DNA of 17,123 bases from an uncultured Clostridia bacterium (GTDB taxonomy: Bacteria > Bacillota_A > Clostridia > Christensenellales > Aristaeellaceae). The stretch covers positions 1-17,123 of the forward strand of contig CAMOGC010000015.1 of NCBI GenBank assembly GCA_946613955.1, in the 5' to 3' direction. A program made the position numbers and the translations under genes. The notes beneath the pieces were generated by a model. The model worked only from the letters and a program-made list of their open reading frames with translations. It did no database searches and was not told the DNA's origin. Position 1 is the stretch's first letter; each line of letters opens with the position of its first letter. Below, one piece after another: positions 1-6,566 of the stretch.

Positions 1-23
1 AAAACTTTTTCCCGCGATGATGA

Positions 24-52
24 TTGCGCGGAGAAGGGAAAAGATGTATAAT
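24..52 (+). promoter_or_regulatory. Predicted sigma-A promoter for the multi-HTH gene
   Basis: A -35 box TTGCGC (24-29) and a perfect -10 box TATAAT (47-52) are separated by exactly 17 bp, so transcription would start near 59-60. This would give a leader of about 245 nt ahead of the start codon at 305, carrying all three inverted repeats that follow. The -35 box matches the consensus only in its first three bases. The same layout is seen upstream of three other transcription units in this window, which strengthens the call. Confidence 0.6.
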
Positions 53-75
53 GAAGGGCGCATGAGCGAAATTAT

Positions 76-114
76 CGTAAACGCAAAAACGCTTTGCGTT
101 TTGATGCGTTTACG
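76..114 (+). repeat. Leader hairpin 1 (inverted repeat)
   Basis: The outer arms CGTAAACGCA (76-85) and TGCGTTTACG (105-114) are perfectly complementary. They continue into inner arms AAAACGC (86-92) and GCGTTTT (96-102) around a TTT loop, with only a two-base GA bulge. The result is a stem of about 17 bp. No T tract follows, so this is not a standard intrinsic terminator. The left flank from 72 (TTATCGTAAACG) resembles the left arm of hairpin 3. It could act as RNA structure in the leader or as a protein-binding site in DNA. Confidence 0.6.
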
Positions 115-121
115 CCGCGCC

Positions 122-161
122 GGGCGCGTGCCGCAAAGCGGCAAAATTACATTTCGCGCCC
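122..161 (+). repeat. Leader hairpin 2 (nested inverted repeat)
   Basis: An outer pair GGGCGCG (122-128) and CGCGCCC (155-161) encloses a perfect small hairpin, TGCCGC (129-134), AAA loop, GCGGCA (138-143). The 11 bases 144-154 lie unpaired on the 3' side. A further possible pair, GCGAAAT (66-72) with ATTTCGC (151-157), would compete with the outer stem and bracket hairpin 1. This suggests alternative folds of the leader. There is no T tract and no coding potential here. Confidence 0.5.
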
Positions 162-180
162 GGTCGCATCCGCCGGAGGA

Positions 181-217
181 TTATCGGAAACGAAAATTTA
201 TTTTTCGTTTCCGATAA
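181..217 (+). repeat. Leader hairpin 3: 16-bp perfect palindrome
   Basis: TTATCGGAAACGAAAA (181-196) is the exact reverse complement of TTTTCGTTTCCGATAA (202-217), with a five-base loop. Neither strand has a T tract outside the stem, so it is unlikely to be an intrinsic terminator. It sits about 90 bp upstream of the start codon of the multi-HTH gene. Its arms repeat the core CG(T/G)AAACG found in hairpin 1, giving four half-sites in total. A symmetrical operator for the HTH protein itself, or an RNA regulatory stem, are both plausible. The choice is inference. Confidence 0.6.
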
Positions 218-304
218 CAATCGCGCGTTGGGATTGTGTTTTTTCGGAGCACAAAAGAAGACGCGGATCATACAGGCTCAAGGACAGGAGAGGAATCGTT
301 CTTT

Positions 305-1618
305 ATGAATATCAGGGAACTTCGGGAAGCCATGGGATTGACGGTGGCGCAGGCGGCGGACGAGCTGGGGGTGGCCAGGCAGGATTTGATCGACTGCGAG
401 GAAATGGGATCCACCTACCTGATGCAGCCCTTCGTGGCGGCGTTTCCGGTCAACCCGGCGCTGCTGAGCAATCCGGACGCGGAGCCCTTTATCGAAAGCT
501 ATGACCGGGGCGCCCCGGGGGACCGGCTGCGGGCCTGGAGGGAAGAGTATGGGCTGACCGGAAAGGAAATGGCGGGGGCCCTGGGGATGACGGAGGAACA
601 GTACGCCGCCCTGGAGAGAGACGGAAAAATATCCCGCGCCCTGGGGGTCAAAATCGAAAAGGGAACCGGGATCAACCGGAAATGGCTGATGTACGGCGAC
701 GGGCGGAATAAAGGGACGCCTGTGCTGAAAGGGAAAAAGGCGGCGGAGAAGCCCTCCGGCCGCAAGACCCGGGCGGAAGGCGGAACAGCATCCGCGCCGA
801 ATCGGGAAGCCGGCCGAAAGATCCGGGAAGCCCGGGCCGCCGCCAACCTGAGCCGGGAGGAAGCGGCCGCCCGGCTGGGCCTCTCCGCCAGCCGGATTGC
901 CCAGATGGAATCCGGATATGTCAAGGAACGCCGGGCGGAAGACATCGTCCGCCAGCTGTCGCCGACGCCGGCGAAGGCCAGCGCGAAGGAAATCGGTCTG
1001 CGTCTGAGGGAAGCGCGGAAAACCGCCGGCATGACGCTGAAATCCGCGGCGGAAGCGGTGGGCATCGCCTCCGGAACGCTGGCGGCCATGGAATGCGGAC
1101 ATGTATCGGAAAACCGGGCGGATGAAATCATCCGGGCCATTCAGGCCGCCGCCCGGGAACAGGCCGCCGGAGGCGATTTCAGCCGGGAGGCCGGGGCGAG
1201 GATCCGGGAAGCCCGGAAGGCCGCGGAAATGTCCCTGAAGGAGCTGGCGACGATCCTGCGCCTTCCGGAAAACCGGGTCGGGGCCATGGAGATGGGATAT
1301 GTTTCGGCGGATAAAGCGGCGGAAGTGATCCGGAGGATTCAGGGAGGCCCGCGGCGGGTGGCCCGGGCGCGGCGCATCAAGCAGACCAACAAGGTGCTGC
1401 TCGGCCGGCAGATCCGCGACGCGCGGACCGAGGCGGGGCTGAGCCAGAAGGCGGTGGGCGAGATGATCGGCGTGCCCCAGAGCCGCGTCAGCCTGATGGA
1501 AAAAGGAGCCGTCGACGAGAGTACGACGGCGGAGATTCTGCGGCTGATCGCGGAAAGGGCCGCCCGGCCGGAAAAGAAGGACGCGCCGGCGGAGGAAGCG
1601 AAAAAGCCCGCCGAATAA
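305..1618 (+). CDS. Protein of six tandem XRE-type helix-turn-helix units
   Basis: This is a 437-residue soluble protein with no signal peptide or membrane segment. Six helix-turn-helix units of the Xre/Cro type can be seen at about residues 4-36, 72-108, 167-218, 228-279, 294-345 and 365-415. Units 3-6 are clearest: each starts with a (I/L)REAR-like helix and has the family signature of a Met-Glu followed by Gly (for example QMESG, AMECG, AMEMG, LMEKG). Each ends with an amphipathic helix rich in Ile/Leu and Arg. Basic linkers rich in Ala, Lys and Arg join them, and the tail is Lys/Glu/Ala-rich. No ligand-binding, protease or kinase domain is visible. The start at 305 is chosen for the AGGAGAGG ribosome site just upstream; a start at 236 would add 23 poorly conserved-looking residues. 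XRE proteins usually carry one such unit in 60-200 residues. DNA binding is likely, possibly as an architectural or cooperative repressor. The target is unknown, and the repeats in its own leader are the nearest candidate. Confidence 0.85.
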   Translation: MNIRELREAMGLTVAQAADELGVARQDLIDCEEMGSTYLMQPFVAAFPVNPALLSNPDAEPFIESYDRGAPGDRLRAWREEYGLTGKEMAGALGMTEEQYAALERDGKISRALGVKIEKGTGINRKWLMYGDGRNKGTPVLKGKKAAEKPSGRKTRAEGGTASAPNREAGRKIREARAAANLSREEAAARLGLSASRIAQMESGYVKERRAEDIVRQLSPTPAKASAKEIGLRLREARKTAGMTLKSAAEAVGIASGTLAAMECGHVSENRADEIIRAIQAAAREQAAGGDFSREAGARIREARKAAEMSLKELATILRLPENRVGAMEMGYVSADKAAEVIRRIQGGPRRVARARRIKQTNKVLLGRQIRDARTEAGLSQKAVGEMIGVPQSRVSLMEKGAVDESTTAEILRLIAERAARPEKKDAPAEEAKKPAE

Positions 1619-1762
1619 ACGCGGCCTCCCCCCGGCGCCCGGGAAGAGGGCGGAAGCATCCGACGCGAAGGAAGAACCATCGGCCGTGCGGGAGCGGGGC
1701 CGGAGAAGCAAAAGGAATTGCCGGCCGCGGATCGGGGATTCCCGGCCGAGGATAAGGCACGC

Positions 1763-1794
1763 AAAAGGACTGCGATGCAAATCGCAGTCCTTTT
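1763..1794. terminator. Bidirectional intrinsic terminator between convergent genes
   Basis: AAAAGGACTGCGA (1763-1775) pairs perfectly with TCGCAGTCCTTTT (1782-1794) around a six-base loop. On the plus strand the stem ends in five T residues, which serves the multi-HTH gene. On the minus strand it ends in TTTT, which serves the GH13 gene whose stop codon is at 1818-1820. The rest of the gap, 1619-1762, is GC-rich with no supported gene. Confidence 0.85.
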
Positions 1795-1817
1795 TGCAGC
1801 CGGGCGCCCGGCGGCGC

Positions 1818-3974
1818 TCATTCCTCTGCGGCCTGATCGGCGGCGGGGCTGTCGGGATGATCCTGCAGGCCGGGCTTCGGGGCCCGTTTGGTTTCCGGCA
1901 GCTCGTTGGCCAGGATGACCGCGGAGAAGGGGGGCAGATCGAAGGAAAGATACCCGTCCTTCACGATGCCCATGACCTTCGGAATCGTGGAATGGTTTTC
2001 CGCCCCGGTCTGGATCCGGCGATAGAAGGGCTCCCCCTCCAGCGCGCCCGCGTCCCGGGCGTAGAGGCGGAAATTGGTTCCGCCGCTGGTATTGTTCAGG
2101 GCCACGATGGACCGGTGGGTTTCGTCGAAGCGGGCGTAGGCGATGCGGCCGTAATCCGCCAGGAGGGGCTTGAGACCGCCGGTTTTTAATTCCGGCAGGG
2201 CGGCGCGCAGGTTGGCCAGATCCCGATGCAGCGCGATCAGGGACATGTCTTCCCTGCCCCAGGGATAGGTCCGCCGGTTGTCCGGATCGGTCCAACCCAC
2301 CTGGCCGGCCTCGTCGGCGTAATAAATGGTCGGCGCGCCGGGCCAGGACATCTGGAGCACCACCGCTTCCCGGAAGACGCCTTTGTTGATGCCGGCGCCG
2401 GCGGCTTCGGAGCCCATGCTGGTCATCCGGCCGACGACCCGGTTGGTCCGGGTCAGGAAACGGGAATGGTCATGGTTGCTCAGCTCGTTCATCGCGCACT
2501 GGATGGAGGGATAGGTCATGCGCGACATCTTGTCCCGCATGATATCGAAGAAGGCGTTTCCGTTCTGATACAGATCATCCCGGTACGCGTCGGAATGCTT
2601 TTCCATGCCGGTCAGGAACCAGGTCACCGGCTCCATAAAGGCGTCGTAATTCATGATGGAATCCCACTGATCCCCCTTCAGCCAGGAGGAGGGATCGCCG
2701 TAATGCTCCGCGAGGATCAGCAGATCCGGGTTCACCGCCTTGACCCGGGCGCGGAATTCCCGCCAGAAGCGATGGTTAAACTCGACGCTGTGCCCCAGAT
2801 CCGCCGCCACGTCCAGCCGCCAGCCGTCGATGCAGTAGGGCTTGGAGGCCCACTTTTCGGCGATCCGGAAGATTTCCTCGCACAGGGCGGGGGAGGCCTC
2901 GTAATTCAGCTTCGGCAGGGTCGCATAGCCCCACCAGCCCTCGTAGGCGGGGCTGCGGCCGTTGCCGGAATCATTAAAATGAAAGTAGGAGCGATAGGGA
3001 CTGTGGATACTCTGGAAGGCGCCGGGCTGGAAGCCGGCCTTGCCCACATAGATGCCCTCGCAGTCCATCCACTTGTTGAAGGAACCGCAGTGGTTAAACA
3101 CCCCGTCGAGAATGATCCGCATGCCCCGGCTGTGGAGCTCCTGGCAGAGACGGGCGAAGAGATCGTCGCTCTTTTCCAGGTTTTCCATCGAGGTCACCCG
3201 GCGGATGTAGCGGGGAGCGTAGCCGTTATGCTTCTCCCACGTCTGCATGGCGTGCTCCACATCGTCGGTAATGACGCCGAAATGGGGATCCACATGGTCG
3301 TAATCCTGGGTGTCGTATTTATGGCTGGAGGGGGAGACGAAGATGGGATTGAGATAGAGCACCTCCACCCCCAGGGACTGGAGATAATCCAGCTTGTCCA
3401 GGATGCCCTGCAGGTCGCCGCCGTAGAAATAGCGGATGTCCGTGTCCGTCGGCAGAGCGGACCAGTCCGCCACGTGCTTGGCGTGGCCGACGGTATAATA
3501 ATACTCATTGTCGGTCACGTCATTGGAGGGGTCGCCGTTGCGAAAACGGTCGGTAAAAATCTGGTACTGAATGGCGCCCTTGGACCATTCGGGCACATGG
3601 AAGCCGGGCTTGAAGCGGAAGGCGTAGGCCAGGTTGAAATCCGGCATGCTTCCCCCCTCGGCGGCGCGGCAGCCGTTTTTATCGAAGCCGACCCTCGTCC
3701 CGTCGGAAAGCTCCAGCAGAAACCGGTAGCGGATCTCGTCCCGGTCGCAGAAGATGGAGGCCTCGAAATAGTCGAAATAATCATCGGACCGGACCGGACG
3801 CATCAGCGTTCCGGAGGAGAGGTTTTCAAGCAGCAGAATCGCCCTCGTGGCGCTGCCTTTGGCTGCCCGCAGGCGGATGGCCACGGAATCGCCGGGATCC
3901 GGCTCCGAAGGGCAGCGGTAGGACGGGGTTTCATCGCTGTAGATGGCGGAGAGAACATGCTGAGATGCGGACAT
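1818..3974 (-). CDS. GH13 alpha-glucan hydrolase, neopullulanase/cyclomaltodextrinase-like
   Basis: This 718-residue cytoplasmic enzyme has no signal peptide. Residues 1-125 look like a beta-sandwich starch-binding domain of the CBM34 kind. A (beta/alpha)8 GH13 catalytic domain follows at about 130-590, then a C-terminal beta domain, and finally a Pro/Asp/Glu-rich tail of about 25 residues. All GH13 signature regions are present: region I DGVFNH (290-295), region V LPKLN (353-357, MPKLN in typical neopullulanases), region II GWRLDVAAD with nucleophile Asp388, region III LAEHYGD with acid/base Glu423, and region IV NHDHSR with Asp502. YQIFTDRF (137-144) is also typical. The expected activity is hydrolysis of alpha-1,4 and possibly alpha-1,6 links in maltodextrins, cyclodextrins or pullulan-type oligosaccharides. 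The exact substrate cannot be read from sequence. The start at 3972-3974 has AAAGGAG upstream. It is transcribed divergently from the ATPase gene and converges on the multi-HTH gene. An insertion at about 245-268 lies between beta-strands of the barrel. Confidence 0.9.
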   Translation of the reverse strand: MSASQHVLSAIYSDETPSYRCPSEPDPGDSVAIRLRAAKGSATRAILLLENLSSGTLMRPVRSDDYFDYFEASIFCDRDEIRYRFLLELSDGTRVGFDKNGCRAAEGGSMPDFNLAYAFRFKPGFHVPEWSKGAIQYQIFTDRFRNGDPSNDVTDNEYYYTVGHAKHVADWSALPTDTDIRYFYGGDLQGILDKLDYLQSLGVEVLYLNPIFVSPSSHKYDTQDYDHVDPHFGVITDDVEHAMQTWEKHNGYAPRYIRRVTSMENLEKSDDLFARLCQELHSRGMRIILDGVFNHCGSFNKWMDCEGIYVGKAGFQPGAFQSIHSPYRSYFHFNDSGNGRSPAYEGWWGYATLPKLNYEASPALCEEIFRIAEKWASKPYCIDGWRLDVAADLGHSVEFNHRFWREFRARVKAVNPDLLILAEHYGDPSSWLKGDQWDSIMNYDAFMEPVTWFLTGMEKHSDAYRDDLYQNGNAFFDIMRDKMSRMTYPSIQCAMNELSNHDHSRFLTRTNRVVGRMTSMGSEAAGAGINKGVFREAVVLQMSWPGAPTIYYADEAGQVGWTDPDNRRTYPWGREDMSLIALHRDLANLRAALPELKTGGLKPLLADYGRIAYARFDETHRSIVALNNTSGGTNFRLYARDAGALEGEPFYRRIQTGAENHSTIPKVMGIVKDGYLSFDLPPFSAVILANELPETKRAPKPGLQDHPDSPAADQAAEE

Positions 3975-4046
3975 AGGGAATCTCCTTTCCGGTTTTTGCG
4001 GAGGCGGGGCCGGAAAACCCCTTCCCGCGGGAAACACCCGGAGACG

Positions 4047-4075
4047 AGTATATCGTAAATCCCCCGGCGGCGCAA
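4047..4075 (-). promoter_or_regulatory. Predicted promoter of the GH13 gene
   Basis: Read on the minus strand, TTGCGC (4070-4075) and TATACT (4047-4052) are separated by exactly 17 bp. Transcription would start near 4040, leaving a leader of about 65 nt before the GH13 start codon. Its -35 box lies two bases from the -35 box of the divergent ATPase promoter. Confidence 0.65.
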
Positions 4076-4081
4076 GCTTGC
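4072..4081. promoter_or_regulatory. Palindrome overlapping both divergent -35 boxes (candidate operator)
   Basis: GCAAGCTTGC is a perfect 10-bp palindrome centred between 4076 and 4077. It covers most of the -35 box of the minus-strand GH13 promoter and part of that of the plus-strand ATPase promoter. A single bound regulator here would cover both. No flanking match to a named operator is evident, and a 10-bp palindrome can arise by chance, so the operator role is inference from position. Confidence 0.35.
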
Positions 4082-4106
4082 AAATGGAAGAAGCCCGGGA
4101 TATAAT
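4078..4106 (+). promoter_or_regulatory. Predicted promoter of the P-type ATPase gene
   Basis: TTGCAA (4078-4083) and a perfect TATAAT (4101-4106) are 17 bp apart. The predicted start near 4113 gives a short leader of about 34 nt before the ATG at 4147. It is back-to-back with the GH13 promoter. Confidence 0.75.
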
Positions 4107-4146
4107 GAATCGTCCGGCGACAGAAAGCCGCCATGGGAGTGGATGA

Positions 4147-6510
4147 ATGGAAAACGAACTGAGCCTGCCGCGGGGGATCCCCGCGGATTTCAAAAAAACG
4201 GAGGAAACCGGGCTGACCGAGGCGGAGGCGGAAAACCGCCGCGCGGCCGGGCGGGGAAACCGGACCGGGGAAGACGAAGGGAAGAGCACGATCCGGATTC
4301 TGCGGGAAAACGCGCTGACCTGGTTTAACCTGCTGAATCTGGGGCTGGGCCTTCTGCTGATTCTGGCCGGCAGCTACCGGAACATGCTGTTTCTGACCAT
4401 CGTCATCGCCAATACCGGGATCGCCGTGATCCAGGAGCTGCGCGCCCGGAAAACCATCCGGGAGCTGAAGCTGATGAACGCCCCGAAGGCCCGGATCCTG
4501 CGGGAGGGGCGGGAGAAGACGATGCCGCCGGAGGATGCGGTGGAAGGCGATCTGGCGGTGTTTCGGGCCGGGGACCAGATCATCGCCGACGGGATCGCCG
4601 TAGAGGGCGCCGGGCGGGCGATGGAGAGCCTGCTGACCGGGGAGAGCGACGAGATTCCCAAGGCAGCGGGGGACTGGCTTTATTCCGGATCCTATCTGAC
4701 AGAAGGCAGGATCACGGTTCAGCTGGTCCGCGTCGGGGAAAACAGCTATGCCAGCCGGCTGACCCGGGAGGCCCGGAAACGGAAGGCCCCGGAATCCGGC
4801 CTGATGAAGGAACTGAAAAAACTGATCCGGTGGGACAGCTACGCCCTGCTCCCGCTGGGCGCCGCCTTGCTGGCCAAGGAAATGCTGATCCAGAAAATGC
4901 CCTTTCAGCAGGCCGTTCCCCCGGCGGTGGCGGCGATGCTGGGGATGATTCCCGAAGGGCTGATGCTGCTGACCAGCATGGCGATGGCGGTGGGCGTCAT
5001 CCGGCTGGGGAAAAAGGAGGTGCTGGTGCAGGAGCTGTACGGCATTGAAACCCTGGCCCGGGTGGATACCCTCTGCCTCGACAAGACGGGGACCCTGACC
5101 ACCGGCCGCATGAAAGTCGAAAGCCTGAACCCGCTGACCCCCGTGGAAGGGGAGGCCCGGGAGGCCATGAGCCGGTTTCTGGGCGCCTTTGACGAGCGGA
5201 GCGGAACCCTGGACGCCCTGCGGGCAGCCGTGGCCCCGGGGACGGAAAAGCCCCGGGAGGTGCTGGCTTTTTCCTCCGCGCGGAAGAAATCGGCCGCGTC
5301 CTTCTCCGACGGGAAAACCCTGATCCTGGGGGCGCCGGAATACGTGCTGGAGGAGGGCGAGGAAGCGCTGACGGACAGGGCGCGCCGGATGGCCGCGGCG
5401 GGCCGGCGGGTGCTGGTGCTGGCGGAGGCGGAGGGAAGCCTGGAGGGAGAGACGCTGCCTCCGGTTTCCCGGGTGCTGGCGATGCCGGCGCTTACGGACG
5501 AAATGCGCCCCCACGTTGGGGAGACGGTTCGCTATTTCCGGGAGCAGGGCGTGGAGCTGAAGGTGCTTTCCGGGGATAATCCGGGCACCGTTTCCCGGGT
5601 GGCGGCGATGGCGGGCATCGACGGCGCGGATCGGGCGGTGGACGCCCGGGAGCTGGACGACCCGGAGAAAATCCGGGACGCCTGCGAAAAATATACGGTT
5701 TTCGGCCGGGTGACGCCGGAGAAGAAAAAGGAGCTGGTGGAGGCCATGCGAAGCCGGGGCCGCTTCGTGGCCATGACCGGGGACGGGGTCAACGATATTC
5801 CCGCCCTGAAGGCGGCGGACTGCTCCATCGCCATGGCCGGCGGGGCCGACGCGGCGCGAAGCTGCGCCCAGCTGACCCTGATGCGGGATGATTTCGCCGC
5901 CGTGCCGGAGATCGTGCTGGAAGGGCGCCGGGTCATCAACAACATTACCCGCTCCGCCACGCTGTTTCTGACCAAAACGATCTTCAGTTTTCTGCTGACC
6001 TTCCTGACCCTGATCTTTCCGGGCGTCTATCCCTTCCAGCCGATCCAGATGTCCCTGGTCAGCAGCTGGACGGTGGGCATTCCCGGCTTCTTCCTGGCCC
6101 TGGAGGCCAGCCGGGAGAGAATCCGGGGCAGCTTCCTGAAGACGGTGGCGCGGCGGGCGCTGCCGGGCGGGCTGGCGGTGACCCTGTGCGCGGCGCTGGC
6201 CGCGCAGATGGGCCGATGGGGCGCCTCCGCCGAGGCCTGCTCCACGATGGCCACCTGGACGGCGGGGATCCTGGGCATCGCGATTCTGGGCCGGGTGTGC
6301 CTTCCCTGGCGCGGGACCCGGATCGGGATCACCCTTGGGGCCGCGGCGGGCTTTTTCCTGACGGCGCTTTTGCTGGGCCGGGTTTTCTTCCTGGTTCCGC
6401 TGGAGGGAAGGCTGCTGTGGATGACGGCGGCGCTCTCGGCCCTGGGAACGGCGGTCTACGCCTTTGGCGCTTATCTGGAAGACAAAGGACGAAATCGGGG
6501 GAACGGTTGA
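4147..6510 (+). CDS. Cation-transporting P-type ATPase, CtpE-like (probable Ca2+)
   Basis: This 787-residue membrane pump couples ATP hydrolysis to cation transport across the cytoplasmic membrane. Membrane helices are visible at about 55-95, 232-285 and then several from 603 to the C terminus (about 10 in total). The actuator loop carries LTGES (163-167). The M4 motif is IPEGL (268-272). The phosphorylated Asp312 lies in DKTGT, and the hinge is TGDGVND (544-550). The nucleotide-binding domain is short (about 320-445). No N-terminal heavy-metal domain and no CPx motif in M4 are present, which argues against a copper, zinc or cadmium pump. The PEGL-LLTS context in M4, LVQEL just before the phosphorylation site, and a late WTVGIPGFFLALE segment resemble the CtpE group, whose mycobacterial member is linked to calcium uptake. 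The ion specificity here is inference. The start at 4147 is preceded by GGGAGTGG. The stop codon lies inside the promoter of the next gene. Confidence 0.88.
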   Translation: MENELSLPRGIPADFKKTEETGLTEAEAENRRAAGRGNRTGEDEGKSTIRILRENALTWFNLLNLGLGLLLILAGSYRNMLFLTIVIANTGIAVIQELRARKTIRELKLMNAPKARILREGREKTMPPEDAVEGDLAVFRAGDQIIADGIAVEGAGRAMESLLTGESDEIPKAAGDWLYSGSYLTEGRITVQLVRVGENSYASRLTREARKRKAPESGLMKELKKLIRWDSYALLPLGAALLAKEMLIQKMPFQQAVPPAVAAMLGMIPEGLMLLTSMAMAVGVIRLGKKEVLVQELYGIETLARVDTLCLDKTGTLTTGRMKVESLNPLTPVEGEAREAMSRFLGAFDERSGTLDALRAAVAPGTEKPREVLAFSSARKKSAASFSDGKTLILGAPEYVLEEGEEALTDRARRMAAAGRRVLVLAEAEGSLEGETLPPVSRVLAMPALTDEMRPHVGETVRYFREQGVELKVLSGDNPGTVSRVAAMAGIDGADRAVDARELDDPEKIRDACEKYTVFGRVTPEKKKELVEAMRSRGRFVAMTGDGVNDIPALKAADCSIAMAGGADAARSCAQLTLMRDDFAAVPEIVLEGRRVINNITRSATLFLTKTIFSFLLTFLTLIFPGVYPFQPIQMSLVSSWTVGIPGFFLALEASRERIRGSFLKTVARRALPGGLAVTLCAALAAQMGRWGASAEACSTMATWTAGILGIAILGRVCLPWRGTRIGITLGAAAGFFLTALLLGRVFFLVPLEGRLLWMTAALSALGTAVYAFGAYLEDKGRNRGNG

Positions 6511-6535
6511 AAGCGGCCTGTTTTTTTGCTATACT
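6507..6535 (+). promoter_or_regulatory. Predicted promoter of the secreted repeat-protein gene
   Basis: TTGAAA (6507-6512) and TATACT (6530-6535) have a 17-bp spacer that contains a run of seven T. The -35 box overlaps the TGA stop of the ATPase gene (6508-6510). The predicted start near 6542 gives a very short leader. The T run is not preceded by a stable hairpin, so it is not read as a terminator. Confidence 0.65.
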
Positions 6536-6566
6536 GCCCCCCGGGAAAATATGACGAGGACGGGAA

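Noticed and set aside
181..217. Perfect palindrome considered as an intrinsic terminator of an upstream gene
   Set aside because: There is no T tract after the stem on either strand and no gene ends nearby within the window. It lies downstream of a good promoter and upstream of a gene in the same direction.
17..304. Short plus-strand open frames of 66 and 136 codons at the left end
   Set aside because: They run through the inverted repeats or into the multi-HTH gene in another frame, have no ribosome site, and show no protein-like pattern.
1619..1762. GC-rich gap after the multi-HTH gene, with several CGGCCG repeats
   Set aside because: CGGCCG is self-complementary and common in DNA of this composition. 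No stable, tailed structure or gene could be supported apart from the terminator at 1763-1794.
278..1780. A minus-strand open frame of 500 codons opposite the multi-HTH gene
   Set aside because: It is Arg/Pro/Gly-rich shadow sequence, and the plus-strand frame has clear repeated HTH units, a ribosome site and a terminator.
2226..4058. A plus-strand open frame of 610 codons opposite the GH13 gene
   Set aside because: It is codon-aligned antisense of an enzyme with all catalytic motifs intact. It lacks a credible ribosome site and recognisable motifs.
6521..6527. Run of seven T after the ATPase gene considered as a terminator tail
   Set aside because: No stable hairpin precedes it, and it lies in the 17-bp spacer of a good promoter.
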